Shown: positions 1-9,677, counted from the first letter of the stretch. The stretch is 64,000 bases of DNA from Caballeronia arationis (GCF_001544975.2 NZ_FCOG02000004.1:1-64000); one strand, 5' to 3'. Program-made: numbers and translations. The notes: generated from the letters alone by a model not told the origin.

Positions 1-24
1 GTGAAAGTAGGTAATCGTCAGGCT
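1..24 (+). rRNA. rrf: 5S ribosomal RNA, 3' end only
   Basis: The first bases match the 3' tail I know for Burkholderia 5S rRNA (GTGAAAGTAGGTAATCGTC, then AGGC). The rest of the gene, and presumably 23S and 16S, lie left of the window. The exact 3' end is uncertain by one or two bases. An intrinsic terminator follows at once, as expected at the end of an rRNA operon. Confidence 0.85.
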
Positions 25-40
25 CCTCATGCAGCAAAAC

Positions 41-71
41 AAAAACCCCACCCCCCAAAGGTGGGGTTTTT
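41..71 (+). terminator. Intrinsic terminator of the rRNA operon
   Basis: Perfect 12-base inverted repeat: AAAAACCCCACC at 41-52 pairs with GGTGGGGTTTTT at 60-71 around a 7-nt loop. The stem ends in a U tract on the plus strand. It sits 17 nt after the 5S end. Confidence 0.9.
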
Positions 72-365
72 GCGTTCAGTTCAGCGTCTCAAACGGACTC
101 GGTGGCCAATGCACGCCTGCGTTTTCGTGCCGCGAACCAAAGCCATGCGCATCCACCCTTCCAATCGTTGCCTCAGCGACGACGAGTTATGATCTCGCAG
201 TTTTTTTATCCTCCCAAGCCCTGCTCGAAACGGCGATAACGCGCCGCAGCCAATCCTGCTTCCGGTCACCTGCGCTGCGCCGCGCAAAACGAACGAAGAT
301 CTCTCAAGGCCGAAGCCTCAGGAAAATCGGTGGCATCTACCGCCAGCCAAGCTCGCTCGGCCACG
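72..365. other. Intergenic stretch with no recognised gene
   Basis: About 290 bases between the rRNA terminator and the end of the convergent amidohydrolase gene. Short open frames exist on both strands, but none has a convincing start with a ribosome binding site or a recognisable product. I see no tRNA, repeat or promoter that I can defend. Confidence 0.5.
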
Positions 366-1556
366 CTATTGCGTCAGAAAACGCTCAGCCAGCCGGACCC
401 AATACGTCGATCCAATGGACAACAGTCCATCATTGAAGTCATAACTTGCGTTATGCAGCATGCAAGGTCCCGCGCCATGGCCCGACTCGCGATGTCCTCC
501 CTCTCCGTTGCCCAAAAACGCGTAACACCCCGGTTTTTCCAGCAGCATGAATGAAAAGTCCTCGGCGCCCATCGTCGCTTCAACTGATGCGTCGACCTTT
601 TCCTCGCCTACAACCCCCGCCATCACCGATGCAGCAAATCGAGCCTGCTCCGAATCATTGATCGTCGGCGGATAGTTGCGGTGGAAGTATGTTTCGACCT
701 CACAGTCATACGCAGCGGCCGTCGACTCGACGATCCTGCGCATGCGATTTTCGATCAAATCGAGCGTCTCCACGGAGAACGTTCGCACGGTGCCCCCGAG
801 CCAGGCTTCATCCGGAACGACATTCAGCGCATCGCCGGCATGAATTTGCGTGATCGAAAGAACAGCCGTGTCGATGGGCTTCTTGTTGCGCGTAATGATG
901 CTCTGCAGACCGTTGGCGATCTGCACGGCCGTGAAGACGGGATCGTGCCCGTTATGCGGGAGCGCGGCGTGCGAACCCGTGCCGCGGATCTTGATGCGAA
1001 ACTCGTTGCTGGAGGCCATGATCGGACCCTCGGTCACACCGAAGTGACCTGCCGGAATGCCGGGCCAGTTATGAATGCCGAAGACAGCGTCGACTGGAAA
1101 GCGTTGAAAAAGTCCGTCCTCGATCATCGCCCGCGCGCCCGCGCCGCCTTCCTCTGCGGGCTGGAAGATGAACACGACCGTGCCGTCGAATTTGCCGTGC
1201 TGCGCCAGATGTTTTGCCGCGCCGAGCAGCATGGCCGTGTGGCCGTCGTGCCCGCAAGCATGCATACGGCCGGAATTTTTCGAGCGATGATCGAACGTAT
1301 TGAGTTCCTGGATGGGTAGCGCGTCCATATCGGCGCGAAGGCCGATGGCCGACGTGCTCGTGCCACGCTTGAGCACACCAACAACACCGGTCTTGCCGAT
1401 TCCGCGATGAACGGTCACTCCCCAGCGTTCCAGATTTTCGGCCACCAGCTGCGCGGTGCCGACTTCTTCGTAGCGGAGTTCCGGATGCGCGTGGATCGTT
1501 CGTCGAAGTGCCTTGATCTCGTCGTGCGCTGCTTCTATTTCTGGAATCAGGTTCAT
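366..1556 (-). CDS. M20 family metallo-amidohydrolase (hippurate hydrolase / N-acyl amino acid hydrolase-like)
   Basis: A 396-residue cytoplasmic amidohydrolase of the M20D family, which includes HipO and IAA-amino-acid hydrolases. Family signatures are visible: RADMDALP at residues 74-81 and HACGHDGH at 99-106. The latter supplies the metal-binding Cys101 and His103. Length (about 390) is normal for the family. The family hydrolyses N-acyl or N-aroyl amino acids; the true substrate cannot be read from sequence. It is transcribed towards the rRNA terminator and is divergent from the molybdopterin oxidoreductase, with 162 bp between the two starts. Confidence 0.85.
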   Translation of the reverse strand: MNLIPEIEAAHDEIKALRRTIHAHPELRYEEVGTAQLVAENLERWGVTVHRGIGKTGVVGVLKRGTSTSAIGLRADMDALPIQELNTFDHRSKNSGRMHACGHDGHTAMLLGAAKHLAQHGKFDGTVVFIFQPAEEGGAGARAMIEDGLFQRFPVDAVFGIHNWPGIPAGHFGVTEGPIMASSNEFRIKIRGTGSHAALPHNGHDPVFTAVQIANGLQSIITRNKKPIDTAVLSITQIHAGDALNVVPDEAWLGGTVRTFSVETLDLIENRMRRIVESTAAAYDCEVETYFHRNYPPTINDSEQARFAASVMAGVVGEEKVDASVEATMGAEDFSFMLLEKPGCYAFLGNGEGGHRESGHGAGPCMLHNASYDFNDGLLSIGSTYWVRLAERFLTQ

Positions 1557-1718
1557 TGAACTGGTCTCACTGTACAGAAGGAATGCGCAAAGTTGCGGCG
1601 CGCGCTTAAGACCATTTTACGCCGCGACAATTTAATCGATCTGACCGCTTGCCCACGGCCAGCCGTAATAAAATCGATGGATTAGCCTAGATCTGCGTGT
1701 TTTCTACCGGACGTCCGC

Positions 1719-3809
1719 ATGAATGCCCCCACAGCTCCCGTCGAATTCGCCCGTGCCGTCTGTCCGCACGACTGTCCCGACACCTGCGCGATGCGCGTCA
1801 CCGTGAAGGACGGCAAAGCCGTGAAGGTGACGGGCGATCCCGATCATCCGCCGACGCAAGGCGTGCTCTGCACGAAGGTGTCGCGTTATGCGGAGCGGAC
1901 GCACCATCGCGATCGACTGCTGACGCCGCTTCGGCGCATTGGACGCAAAGGCGAAGGCCGGTTCGAAGCCATCGGCTGGGATGAAGCCCTGCGCTACGCC
2001 GCCGAGCGTCTGGAGCCCATCGCTGCGCGGGCGCCCGAAGCGATCCTCCCGTACAGCTATGCGGGCACGATGGGACTCGTGCAGGGCGAAAGCATCGCCG
2101 CGCGCTTTTTCAATGCGCTCGGCGCGTCGCGACTCGACCGCACGATCTGCGCCGCGGCCGGGGCGGCAGGCCTTCGATACACCTACGGCGCGAGCCTCGG
2201 GATGCATACCGAGTACTTCGAGGAAAGCGAACTGATCCTGATCTGGGGTTCGAACCCGATCGCGTCGAATCTCCATTTCTGGACGCGCGCGCAGGAAGCG
2301 AAGCGTCGCGGTGCCAAGCTGATCGCGATCGATCCTTATCGATCGCTCACCGCCGAAAAGTGTCATCAGCATATCGCGCTCAGGCCAGGCACCGACGCGG
2401 CGCTCGCGCTCGCGATGATTCACGTGCTGATCGGCGAGAACCTGATTGATCGCGAATACATCGATGCTCACACACTAGGATTCGAGCCGTTGAAAGCGCG
2501 TGCCGCCGACTATCCGCCGGCGCGCGCCGCACAGATATGTGGCATCGAGGAACAAGTGGTTGTCGATCTGGCCCGCGCGTTCGGCGCGACCAGAAAGGCG
2601 TCGATCCGGCTCAACTACGGCATGCAGCGCGTGCGCGGCGGCGGCAACGCGGTTCGGGCGATCGCGAGCCTTCCTTCGCTGACGGGCGCATGGCGCGAGC
2701 GCTCGGGCGGCGTTCTGCTGTCGTCGTCGGGGTGGGCGCCGGTTAACTCCGGCGCGCTCGAGAGGCAGGACTTGCTGCCGGGCTGGCCGTCGAAACTGCC
2801 GCGCATGATCAACATGAATGCGATCGGCGATGCACTGCTGCATCCAGGCGACGCCGGTTTCGGGCCGAAGGTCGAGGCGCTGATCGTCTACAACTCGAAT
2901 CCGGTCGCGGTCGCACCGGATTCCGAGAAGGTCGCAGCGGGCTTCGCGCGTGAGGACCTGTTCACCATCGTGCTCGAACACTTCCAGACCGACACCGCGG
3001 ACTACGCCGATCTGATCCTGCCTGCGACGACACAGCTCGAACATCTGGACGTCCACAAGTCGTACGGACACACGCACGTGATGGCGAACGTCCCCGCGAT
3101 TGCGCCGGTCGGCGACGCGCGAGCGAACACCGAAATTTTCCGCGGACTCGCGCGGGCGATGGGCCTGAGTCACCCGGCCCTGCTCGAAACCGACGAGCAA
3201 ATCGCCGCTAACGCGCTTCGCTGGGACGATCCGGCGCTGGCGGGCCAGAGCTGGGAAACGCTGAAGGCGAACGGCTGGGCGCAACTGAAGCTGGCCGAGG
3301 CGCCGTTTGCGAACGGCGGCTTTCGCACGCCGTCGGGCAAATGCGAGTTCTACAGCGAGCGACTGGAGAAAGAGGGGCGCGACCCGCTACCGGATTATCT
3401 GCCGCCGTACGAATCCGCCGACGGCGCTCCCGAACTCGCCGCGCGCTTTCCGCTTGCGATGATTTCGCCGCCCGCGCGCAATTTCCTGAACAGCAGTTTT
3501 GTGAACGTGGAGAGCCTGCGCTCGACGGAAGGCGAACCGCATGTCGACATTCATCCCGCCGATGCGCAAGCGCGCCAGATCGCGGACGGCGAAATCGTGC
3601 GCATCTACAACGATCGCGGCTCGATGCAGGCACGCGCCCGTGTGACCGATCGCGCGCGCGAGGGCGTGGTCGTCGGGTTGTCGATCTGGTGGAAGAAGCT
3701 CGCGCCGGACGGGCGCAACGCCAATCAGGTGACGAGCCAGGCGCTAACCGATCTGGGTGGATCGGCGACATTTTACGATTGCCTTGTCGAGGTCGAGCCG
3801 GCGCACTGA
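1719..3809 (+). CDS. Molybdopterin-dependent oxidoreductase (formate dehydrogenase / BisC-type large subunit)
   Basis: A 696-residue molybdoenzyme. The N-terminal 4Fe-4S motif is Cys15-x3-Cys19-x3-Cys23-x27-Cys51. A long molybdopterin domain follows, then a C-terminal molybdopterin-dinucleotide-binding domain from about residue 575 to the end. No twin-arginine signal is seen, so it should act in the cytoplasm. No iron-sulfur or membrane subunit gene is adjacent, which fits the stand-alone oxidoreductases of this superfamily. The donor and acceptor cannot be inferred. It is 127 bp upstream of fadD on the same strand, but nothing links the two functionally. Confidence 0.85.
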   Translation: MNAPTAPVEFARAVCPHDCPDTCAMRVTVKDGKAVKVTGDPDHPPTQGVLCTKVSRYAERTHHRDRLLTPLRRIGRKGEGRFEAIGWDEALRYAAERLEPIAARAPEAILPYSYAGTMGLVQGESIAARFFNALGASRLDRTICAAAGAAGLRYTYGASLGMHTEYFEESELILIWGSNPIASNLHFWTRAQEAKRRGAKLIAIDPYRSLTAEKCHQHIALRPGTDAALALAMIHVLIGENLIDREYIDAHTLGFEPLKARAADYPPARAAQICGIEEQVVVDLARAFGATRKASIRLNYGMQRVRGGGNAVRAIASLPSLTGAWRERSGGVLLSSSGWAPVNSGALERQDLLPGWPSKLPRMINMNAIGDALLHPGDAGFGPKVEALIVYNSNPVAVAPDSEKVAAGFAREDLFTIVLEHFQTDTADYADLILPATTQLEHLDVHKSYGHTHVMANVPAIAPVGDARANTEIFRGLARAMGLSHPALLETDEQIAANALRWDDPALAGQSWETLKANGWAQLKLAEAPFANGGFRTPSGKCEFYSERLEKEGRDPLPDYLPPYESADGAPELAARFPLAMISPPARNFLNSSFVNVESLRSTEGEPHVDIHPADAQARQIADGEIVRIYNDRGSMQARARVTDRAREGVVVGLSIWWKKLAPDGRNANQVTSQALTDLGGSATFYDCLVEVEPAH

Positions 3810-3936
3810 GCGGCATGAATCAGGATGTATCTGGACGAAATGGAAGGTGGCGTCTAACCCGGTTGTGGGAACGAAGTCGAGCCGTTAGCATTCGCTTTCC
3901 GCACGACCATTCGAAAATAAATAAAGGAGACGCCGT

Positions 3937-5610
3937 ATGGAAAAAATCTGGCTGAAGTCTTATCCGGCCGGCGTGCCCGCGGCAATCGACGCTTCGGCGT
4001 ACCGCTCGGTTTCGCAACTGCTCGAGGACAGTTTTCGCAAGAACCGCGACCGGCGCGCGTTTCTTTGCATGGGCCAATCGATCACCTACGCCGAGCTGGA
4101 CGCAATGTCGCGAAAGCTCGCCGCGTGGTTCCAGTCGCGCGGGTTGAAACCCGGCGCGCGCATCGCGCTGATGATGCCGAACGTGCTGCAATATCCGGTC
4201 GCGATCGCGGCCGTTCTGCGCGCCGGCTATATCGTCGTGAACGTGAATCCGCTCTATACGCCGCGCGAGCTCGAACATCAGTTGAAGGACTGCGGCGCCG
4301 AAGCCATCGTCCTGCTCGAAAACTTCGCGAAGACCCTGCAGGCGGTGGTGCAGAACACGGCGATCAAGCACGTCGTCGTGGCGGCGATGGGCGACCTGAT
4401 GGGACTCAAGGGTCTCGTCGTCAATTTCGTCGTGCGCCGCGTGAAGAAAATGGTGCCGGAGTGGCAGTTGCCGGGACACATCCGCTTCAACGACGCCCTC
4501 GCAGAAGGCGCACGCGAGCCGCTGAAGCCCGTCGAGCAGCATCCCGACGACGTAGCGTTCCTCCAGTACACGGGCGGCACGACCGGCGTCGCGAAAGGCG
4601 CGACGCTCTTGCACAGGAACCTCATCGCGAACGTGCTGCAGTCGGAAGTGTGGCTCGATCCGGCGCGCAAGAAGCGGCCGGATATCGATCAGTTCGTGTG
4701 CGTCGTCGCGCTGCCGCTCTATCACATCTTCGCGCTGACGGTCTGCGGGCTGCTCACGATCCGGACCGGCGGCCTCGGCGTGCTGATTCCGAATCCGCGG
4801 GACATCGCGGGCACGATCAAGGAACTGAAGGGCATCCCGATCAACACGTTTCCGGCCGTCAACACGCTCTATAACGCGCTCTTGAATCACCCGGATTTCG
4901 CGAGCCTCGACTTTTCGAAGCTGATCGCGGCGAACGGCGGCGGCATGGCCGTGCAGGAAGCGGTGGCGAAGCGCTGGTTCGAGACCACGGGCGCGCCGAT
5001 CATCGAGGGTTATGGGTTGTCGGAGACGTCGCCTTGCGTGACCTGCAATCCGGTGACCGCGACCGAATACACGGGCACGATCGGCCTGCCGTTCCCGTCG
5101 ACGGAAATCTCGATCCGCGACGACGACAACAACGAACTCCCGCTCGGCGCCGCCGGCGAGATATGCATTCGCGGACCGCAGGTCATGGCGGGCTACTGGA
5201 ACCGGCCGGACGAAACGGCCAAGGTCATGACGCCCGATGGTTTCTTCAAATCGGGCGACGTCGGCGTGATGGACGAGCGCGGTTACGTGAAGATCGTCGA
5301 CCGGAAGAAGGACATGATCCTGGTGTCGGGCTTCAACGTGTATCCGAACGAGATCGAGGATGTGGTCGCGAAGCTGCCGGGCGTGTTCGAAGTCGCGGCG
5401 GTCGGCGTGAAGGACCAGAACTCGGGCGAGGCGGTGAAGCTCTTCATCGTCAAGAAGGACCAGAGCCTGACGGAAGCCGACGTGATCGCGTTCTGCAAGG
5501 ACCAACTGACGGGTTACAAGCGGCCGCGCATCATCGAATTCCGCAGCGATCTGCCGAAGAGCAACGTCGGCAAGATCCTGAGGCGGGAATTGCGCGACGG
5601 CAAGGCGTAG
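3937..5610 (+). CDS. fadD: Long-chain fatty acid--CoA ligase
   Basis: A 557-residue member of the ANL adenylate-forming family that activates long-chain fatty acids to acyl-CoA for beta-oxidation at the inner membrane. The AMP-binding P-loop YTGGTTGVAKG begins near residue 211. Further signatures are the EGYGLSETSP motif and the C-terminal lysine region ending PKSNVGKILRREL. Length matches E. coli FadD (561). The start follows the purine-rich site AAAGGAG at about 3922-3929. A strong bidirectional terminator follows the stop codon. Confidence 0.9.
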   Translation: MEKIWLKSYPAGVPAAIDASAYRSVSQLLEDSFRKNRDRRAFLCMGQSITYAELDAMSRKLAAWFQSRGLKPGARIALMMPNVLQYPVAIAAVLRAGYIVVNVNPLYTPRELEHQLKDCGAEAIVLLENFAKTLQAVVQNTAIKHVVVAAMGDLMGLKGLVVNFVVRRVKKMVPEWQLPGHIRFNDALAEGAREPLKPVEQHPDDVAFLQYTGGTTGVAKGATLLHRNLIANVLQSEVWLDPARKKRPDIDQFVCVVALPLYHIFALTVCGLLTIRTGGLGVLIPNPRDIAGTIKELKGIPINTFPAVNTLYNALLNHPDFASLDFSKLIAANGGGMAVQEAVAKRWFETTGAPIIEGYGLSETSPCVTCNPVTATEYTGTIGLPFPSTEISIRDDDNNELPLGAAGEICIRGPQVMAGYWNRPDETAKVMTPDGFFKSGDVGVMDERGYVKIVDRKKDMILVSGFNVYPNEIEDVVAKLPGVFEVAAVGVKDQNSGEAVKLFIVKKDQSLTEADVIAFCKDQLTGYKRPRIIEFRSDLPKSNVGKILRRELRDGKA

Positions 5611-5630
5611 ACGCCGCATCTAGCGCTAGT

Positions 5631-5667
5631 AAAAAGCCTTCGCGTCGAGAGACGCGAAGGCTTTTTT
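5631..5667. terminator. Bidirectional intrinsic terminator after fadD
   Basis: AAAAAGCCTTCGCGTC at 5631-5646 pairs with GACGCGAAGGCTTTTT from 5651 around a 4-nt loop. The U tract continues to about 5667. The A run on the left side makes it usable from the minus strand as well. Confidence 0.9.
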
Positions 5668-5693
5668 GTTGCGTAGCCGCAACGAAAGCGGAT

Positions 5694-5720
5694 AAAAAAA
5701 GGCGCCCGAAGGCGCCTTTC
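5694..5720 (-). terminator. Intrinsic terminator of the porin gene
   Basis: Read on the minus strand, GGCGCC at 5711-5716 and 5701-5706 forms a short stem with a TTCG loop. It is followed by seven U residues (the A run at 5694-5700). It lies about 30 bp after the porin stop codon. Confidence 0.75.
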
Positions 5721-5748
5721 CAATCGTGTGCTGCTTTGTTCAGACTTA

Positions 5749-6903
5749 TTAGAACTTGTGGCGGATACCGACGATCGCGGCAACCTGGTTCGACGTCGAC
5801 GACGGCGACAGGCCGTTGATGTTCGCCACTGCTGACGTGTTGGTCGAATCCGTGCCGATTGCGTGCTGGTAGACGCCTGCGACGTAGAAGTCCGTGCGCT
5901 TCGACAGGAAGTAGTCCGTGCCAAGCATTGCCTGGTGGTACTTCGCGTCGTTCACGCCGTAACCGTGCGTGTAGTCGTAAGCAGCGCCCAGCAGGAGAGC
6001 CGGGGTCAACTGATACTTGAAGTTGATTTCCGCGTTGTGGAAACGTGCGGAGCCGCCGTAGCCCAGCGGGTTCAGGCCGGCTTCGGAGCCCAGATCCTTG
6101 AACGCCGTGTTGCTGTACGTCACGCCGACCGTTGCAGCAGCGAACGTGTAAGCAGCGCCAGCCGAAATCACTTCTTGCGTGCGTGCCGATGCGTAGCCCG
6201 AGTACACGCGGCTGCCGGCCATGTTCGAACCGGTTGCGCTCGACGTTGCGTTGTTGCCGAAGAACGAGAAGTTCGGATCCTTGACGTTCAGGTAGCCAGC
6301 GCCGACTTGCAGCGGACCGCGGTTATAGCCAACACCCAACGACCAGATCTGGTTGCGGTTGAACTGGCCAGCGACGCCGCCCAGGCTGTACAGGCCGCCG
6401 AACGTGAAACCACCGTAGTTCGTGCTCGTGTACTTGACCGCGCTGTTCACGCGGTTCGAGTTGTTCATGTTGTCCAGGTCGCCCGGGTGCGCACCGAAGT
6501 ACGTCGCCCACTGGCTACCGACTTCCAGCGCGCCGGTGTAATCGACGACGGAGTCGTACTGGCGACCGAGCGTGACCGTACCGTACTGGCTCGTCGACAG
6601 ACCGACGTATGCCTGACGGCCGAACTCGTCGCCGCCTTGACCCAGACGGCCGTTCATCACGTTGAAGCCGTTTTCCAACACGAACAGGGCCTTCAGGCCG
6701 CCGCCCAGATCTTCCGTGCCACGCAGGCCCCAACGGCTGCCTTGCAGGTTACCGCTGTTCAGCGAGTACAGTTGTTCGCCGTTGCTGTTGTTGTTGAAGA
6801 CAAAACCAGCGTCGACGATGCCGTACAGCGTCACGCTGCTCTGTGCTTGAGCGGCACCAGCAAACGTGCCCAATGCGGCCAGAGCGAGAAGCGACTTTTT
6901 CAT
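5749..6903 (-). CDS. Gram-negative trimeric porin (OmpC/Bcp-type general porin)
   Basis: A 384-residue outer-membrane porin. The start is the ATG of MKKSLLALAALG, with GGAG about 10 nt upstream. An in-frame TTG five codons earlier is less likely. A cleavable signal peptide ends near AGAAQAQ. The mature protein opens with SSVTLYGIVDAGF, typical of Burkholderia porins, and ends in the C-terminal phenylalanine (IVGIRHKF) recognised by the BAM complex. It forms a general diffusion channel. The transcript is monocistronic and closed by its own terminator. Confidence 0.92.
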   Translation of the reverse strand: MKKSLLALAALGTFAGAAQAQSSVTLYGIVDAGFVFNNNSNGEQLYSLNSGNLQGSRWGLRGTEDLGGGLKALFVLENGFNVMNGRLGQGGDEFGRQAYVGLSTSQYGTVTLGRQYDSVVDYTGALEVGSQWATYFGAHPGDLDNMNNSNRVNSAVKYTSTNYGGFTFGGLYSLGGVAGQFNRNQIWSLGVGYNRGPLQVGAGYLNVKDPNFSFFGNNATSSATGSNMAGSRVYSGYASARTQEVISAGAAYTFAAATVGVTYSNTAFKDLGSEAGLNPLGYGGSARFHNAEINFKYQLTPALLLGAAYDYTHGYGVNDAKYHQAMLGTDYFLSKRTDFYVAGVYQHAIGTDSTNTSAVANINGLSPSSTSNQVAAIVGIRHKF

Positions 6904-7237
6904 TGAAATGATCTCCAAGGATGTTGAAACTGTTTGGCAAGGTCACTGTTCTAGCGCCAGTGTGTTGACGTCCCCGCCGGGTACTTCCAAAGAAGTTGAC
7001 CGTAATGTAACAAAGAGGCTTTTGAGGACAAAGGAAAAGCCGGCCGTGCGGCCCCGTCCTGTGACGTTTACGCAACATGCGCTAAAATCCCGTTTCGCCG
7101 CTTTTTTGCGACCGGTGTTTGCCCTAATTCCAAAGCGCGACGCATTTTTCACGCTTTTTCGAGACACTCGGACAAGCACGGCAATTCGTAAGGATCGCGA
7201 ACGACAGTGCGGCGATTGCACGTTGAGGGAGGGGTAA
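6904..7237. promoter_or_regulatory. Divergent control region between the porin and coq7
   Basis: 333 bp with no gene. For coq7, a candidate promoter is TGTGAC (7060-7065), a 17-nt spacer and TAAAAT (7083-7088); this is moderate at best. The porin SD (GGAG read on the minus strand) lies just above its start. I could not assign a convincing porin promoter or an OmpR-type site. Confidence 0.35.
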
Positions 7238-7894
7238 ATGACGCTTGATGAACTGATTACGGAGTTCGATCGCGGACTGCGATCGATGGCGGGCGTAAGT
7301 CGCATGTCACGTCCCATTCCGGTTTCGAAAGCCGCTGGGAATGTCGACGAGTACGGTGTGCCCGTTGAAGTGGCGGAGTTGAGCGCCGAAGAGAAGGCGC
7401 ATGCGGCCGGCCTGATGCGTGTGAACCATGTCGGCGAAGTGTGCGCGCAGGCGCTGTATCAGGCGCAGAAGCTCGCGACGGCGTCGCCCGCGCTCAAGGA
7501 CGATTTCGAGCGCGCGGCGCGCGAGGAAGAGGACCACCTCGCGTGGACGGCCCAGCGGCTGAAGGACCTGGATTCGCGCCCGAGCTTGCTGAATCCGTTC
7601 TGGTACGCGGGTTCGCTCGCGATCGGCTTGCTCGCCGGGCGTTTCGGCGACCGCACGAGTCTCGGCTTCATGGCGGAAACCGAGCGCCAGGTCGAGCATC
7701 ATCTCGACGGCCACATGAAGACGCTGCCGGCGAACGATCTGGCATCGCGCGCGATCGTGGAGCAGATGCGCATCGACGAAAGCGCGCACGCGGCCTCGGC
7801 GATCGCGGCGGGCGGCGCAGAATTGCCTTTCCCCGTTCGTGCGCTGATGCGGGCGGCATCGAAGGTCATGACCACCGCCGCTTATCGCATTTGA
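7238..7894 (+). CDS. coq7: 2-polyprenyl-3-methyl-6-methoxy-1,4-benzoquinone monooxygenase
   Basis: A 218-residue di-iron hydroxylase of ubiquinone biosynthesis, catalysing the penultimate ring hydroxylation. Ferritin-like carboxylate/histidine motifs are visible ([35 protein letters not shown]). It should be a peripheral inner-membrane protein. Bacterial Coq7 is normally 210-220 residues, so it looks complete. The SD GGGAGGGG lies about 5 nt before ATG. It ends in a 12-bp hairpin and is not obviously part of the dcw cluster that follows 385 bp later. Confidence 0.93.
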   Translation: MTLDELITEFDRGLRSMAGVSRMSRPIPVSKAAGNVDEYGVPVEVAELSAEEKAHAAGLMRVNHVGEVCAQALYQAQKLATASPALKDDFERAAREEEDHLAWTAQRLKDLDSRPSLLNPFWYAGSLAIGLLAGRFGDRTSLGFMAETERQVEHHLDGHMKTLPANDLASRAIVEQMRIDESAHAASAIAAGGAELPFPVRALMRAASKVMTTAAYRI

Positions 7895-7903
7895 ATCTCT
7901 CCT

Positions 7904-7930
7904 GCGCGGTGGGACGGCGTCCCACCGCGC
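7904..7930 (+). terminator. Strong GC hairpin after coq7
   Basis: Perfect 12-bp stem: GCGCGGTGGGAC (7904-7915), loop GGC, GTCCCACCGCGC (7919-7930). It begins 9 nt after the coq7 stop. No U tract follows, so it may stall RNase or need Rho rather than act as a canonical intrinsic terminator. The rest of 7931-8142 shows no gene. Confidence 0.55.
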
Positions 7931-8142
7931 CCGACACTTCCCGACCCGAGCGCGGATGCCGCGAATCGCGCTTGCAGAAGCTTTACGATTCGCGCGCTTC
8001 CCCGCTTCATTTCACGTACTACCTTCACATCCCGCACTAGTTCTTTCATTCATAACGGTTTTCGCTTTTCGGACGACTTCAAGGTCCCGCGCTAAGTCCT
8101 TGTTCTGGAAAACAAAATTAATCAAATAAAAGGGCGGAGTCT

Positions 8143-8170
8143 TGACCCTCGAAATACGTTCCTCTAAAGT
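8143..8170 (+). promoter_or_regulatory. Candidate mra promoter of the dcw cluster
   Basis: TTGACC at 8143-8148, a 16-nt spacer and TAAAGT at 8165-8170, about 110 bp before mraZ. It is the best sigma-70-like match between coq7 and mraZ. The -10 is immediately followed and overlapped by the phased GTG repeats. Confidence 0.55.
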
Positions 8171-8204
8171 GGGAGAACGTGTGAGAAAGTGTATTTTCGT
8201 GTGA
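8169..8204 (+). promoter_or_regulatory. Phased direct repeats, probable MraZ operator
   Basis: Four hexamers start exactly 10 bp apart: GTGGGA (8169), GTGTGA (8179), GTGTAT (8189) and GTGTGA (8199). E. coli MraZ is known to bind three TGGGN direct repeats with 5-nt spacers upstream of its own gene. Here the first unit is TGGGA, the others are TGTGA or TGTAT, and the spacing is the same. They overlap the -10 and the start of the transcript, the usual place for autorepression. Confidence 0.65.
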
Positions 8205-8279
8205 TTCCGATAGCACTTTCCGGCATATTCCAGCAGAGCAAGACGCCAACGGGGGCGTCGCAAATAGGGGAGAGGGCGA

Positions 8280-8708
8280 GTGTTCCAGGGGGCGTCGGCG
8301 CTGACGCTCGATGCGAAAGGGCGGATGTCGGTTCCGTCCCGCTATCGGGAAGCGCTGCAAGCACAGGCAGAAGGCCGGGTGACGCTCACGAAGAGCCCGG
8401 ATGGATGCCTGTTGCTGTTTCCACGCCCCGAGTGGGAAGTCTTTCGCGCAAAGGTCGCCGCGCTTCCGATGGAAGCCGCCTGGTGGCAGCGTATTTTCCT
8501 TGGCAACGCAATGGACGTCGAACTCGACACTGCCGGGCGCGTGCTCGTGTCGCCGGAATTGCGTTCGGCCGCCTCGCTCGAGAAAAACGTGACGCTGCTC
8601 GGCATGGGAAATCGCTTCGAGCTCTGGGACGCAGACACGTACGCCGCGAAGGAAGCGGCGGCGATGGCGCAGGGCATGCCCGAAGCGCTGAAGAATTTCA
8701 CCTTCTGA
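8280..8708 (+). CDS. mraZ: Transcriptional regulator MraZ
   Basis: A 142-residue protein with two SpoVT/AbrB-like MraZ domains. The first begins [23 protein letters not shown]; the second is around [13 protein letters not shown]. The start is GTG, preceded by GGGGAGAGGG about 6 nt upstream. In E. coli MraZ represses its own promoter and so the head of the dcw operon. It is the first gene of the cluster here and lies 16 bp from rsmH. Confidence 0.95.
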   Translation: MFQGASALTLDAKGRMSVPSRYREALQAQAEGRVTLTKSPDGCLLLFPRPEWEVFRAKVAALPMEAAWWQRIFLGNAMDVELDTAGRVLVSPELRSAASLEKNVTLLGMGNRFELWDADTYAAKEAAAMAQGMPEALKNFTF

Positions 8709-8723
8709 CGCGGCGCTGAACAT

Positions 8724-9677
8724 ATGGCACCTGCGATGGGAAACGAATTGCAGCATCGCACGGTGCTGCTGGATGAAGCGGTAGACGCATTGGTCACGCG
8801 CACGGACGGTATCTATATAGATGGCACGTTCGGGCGCGGCGGCCACAGCCGGGCGGTTTTGGCGAAGCTTGCGGATGCGGGGCAACTGATCGCCTTCGAC
8901 AAGGATCCTCTTGCCATCGCCACGGCGCAACAGATTGAGGACTCACGCTTTTCGATCGTGCATGACAGCTTTGCTGCCTTGCGCGACGCGGCGAGCGAAC
9001 GAGGAGTAGCGCGAGTGTCGGGTGTGTTGCTGGATCTCGGGGTGTCGTCGCCGCAAGTGGACGATCCGGGTCGCGGCTTCAGCTTCCGGGCGGAAGGCCC
9101 GCTCGATATGCGGATGGACCCGACTCGAGGCGAGTCGGCGGCCGAGTGGCTCGCGCGGGCAACGGTGCAGGAATTGACGGAGGTGATCAGAGATTATGGG
9201 GAAGAACGGTTTGCTTTTCAGATTGCAAAGGCGCTTGTTGCTCGCCGGGCAGAGTCCGACCGTCTTGGGCCTCTCGTCAGCACGAGCGAGCTTGCCGAAA
9301 TCGTGGGTCACGTCGTCAAAACCCGTGAGAAGGGCAAGGACCCGGCAACCCGCACCTTTCAGGCTATACGGATTCACATCAATCAAGAGCTTGCGGAGCT
9401 GCAGGTAGTCCTTGAAGCGGCATTGGCGTTGTTGGAGCAAGGGGGGCGGCTGGTCGTGATCAGCTTTCATTCGCTCGAGGATCGGATCGTCAAACGGTTC
9501 ATGCAGGCGCACGCGAGCGCGCCCGCAATCGATCGCCGCCTGCCGATCCGCGCCGTCGATCTGCCGAGCCCGCCGCTGCGTATCGTCGGCCGCGTGTTCG
9601 CGAGCGAGGCCGAGGTCGCGGCGAATCCGCGCGCCCGTTCCGCCGTGATGCGCGTCGCGGAGCGCATTGCACCATGA
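8724..9677 (+). CDS. rsmH: 16S rRNA (cytosine(1402)-N(4))-methyltransferase
   Basis: A 317-residue S-adenosylmethionine-dependent methyltransferase (MraW) that modifies C1402 in the ribosomal P site. Family motifs include [13 protein letters not shown] near the N-terminus, the SAM loop [22 protein letters not shown], and [13 protein letters not shown] towards the C-terminus. Length is normal. Its last bases overlap the ftsL start (ATGA), so the two are probably translationally coupled. Confidence 0.95.
   Translation: MAPAMGNELQHRTVLLDEAVDALVTRTDGIYIDGTFGRGGHSRAVLAKLADAGQLIAFDKDPLAIATAQQIEDSRFSIVHDSFAALRDAASERGVARVSGVLLDLGVSSPQVDDPGRGFSFRAEGPLDMRMDPTRGESAAEWLARATVQELTEVIRDYGEERFAFQIAKALVARRAESDRLGPLVSTSELAEIVGHVVKTREKGKDPATRTFQAIRIHINQELAELQVVLEAALALLEQGGRLVVISFHSLEDRIVKRFMQAHASAPAIDRRLPIRAVDLPSPPLRIVGRVFASEAEVAANPRARSAVMRVAERIAP

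Noticed and set aside
81..287. A 68-codon minus-strand frame between the rRNA terminator and the amidohydrolase
   Set aside because: No SD, Arg-rich composition, no recognisable motif.
3820..5619. A 599-codon open frame antisense to fadD
   Set aside because: Mirror frame of a clear FadD; composition dominated by Arg, His and Asp.
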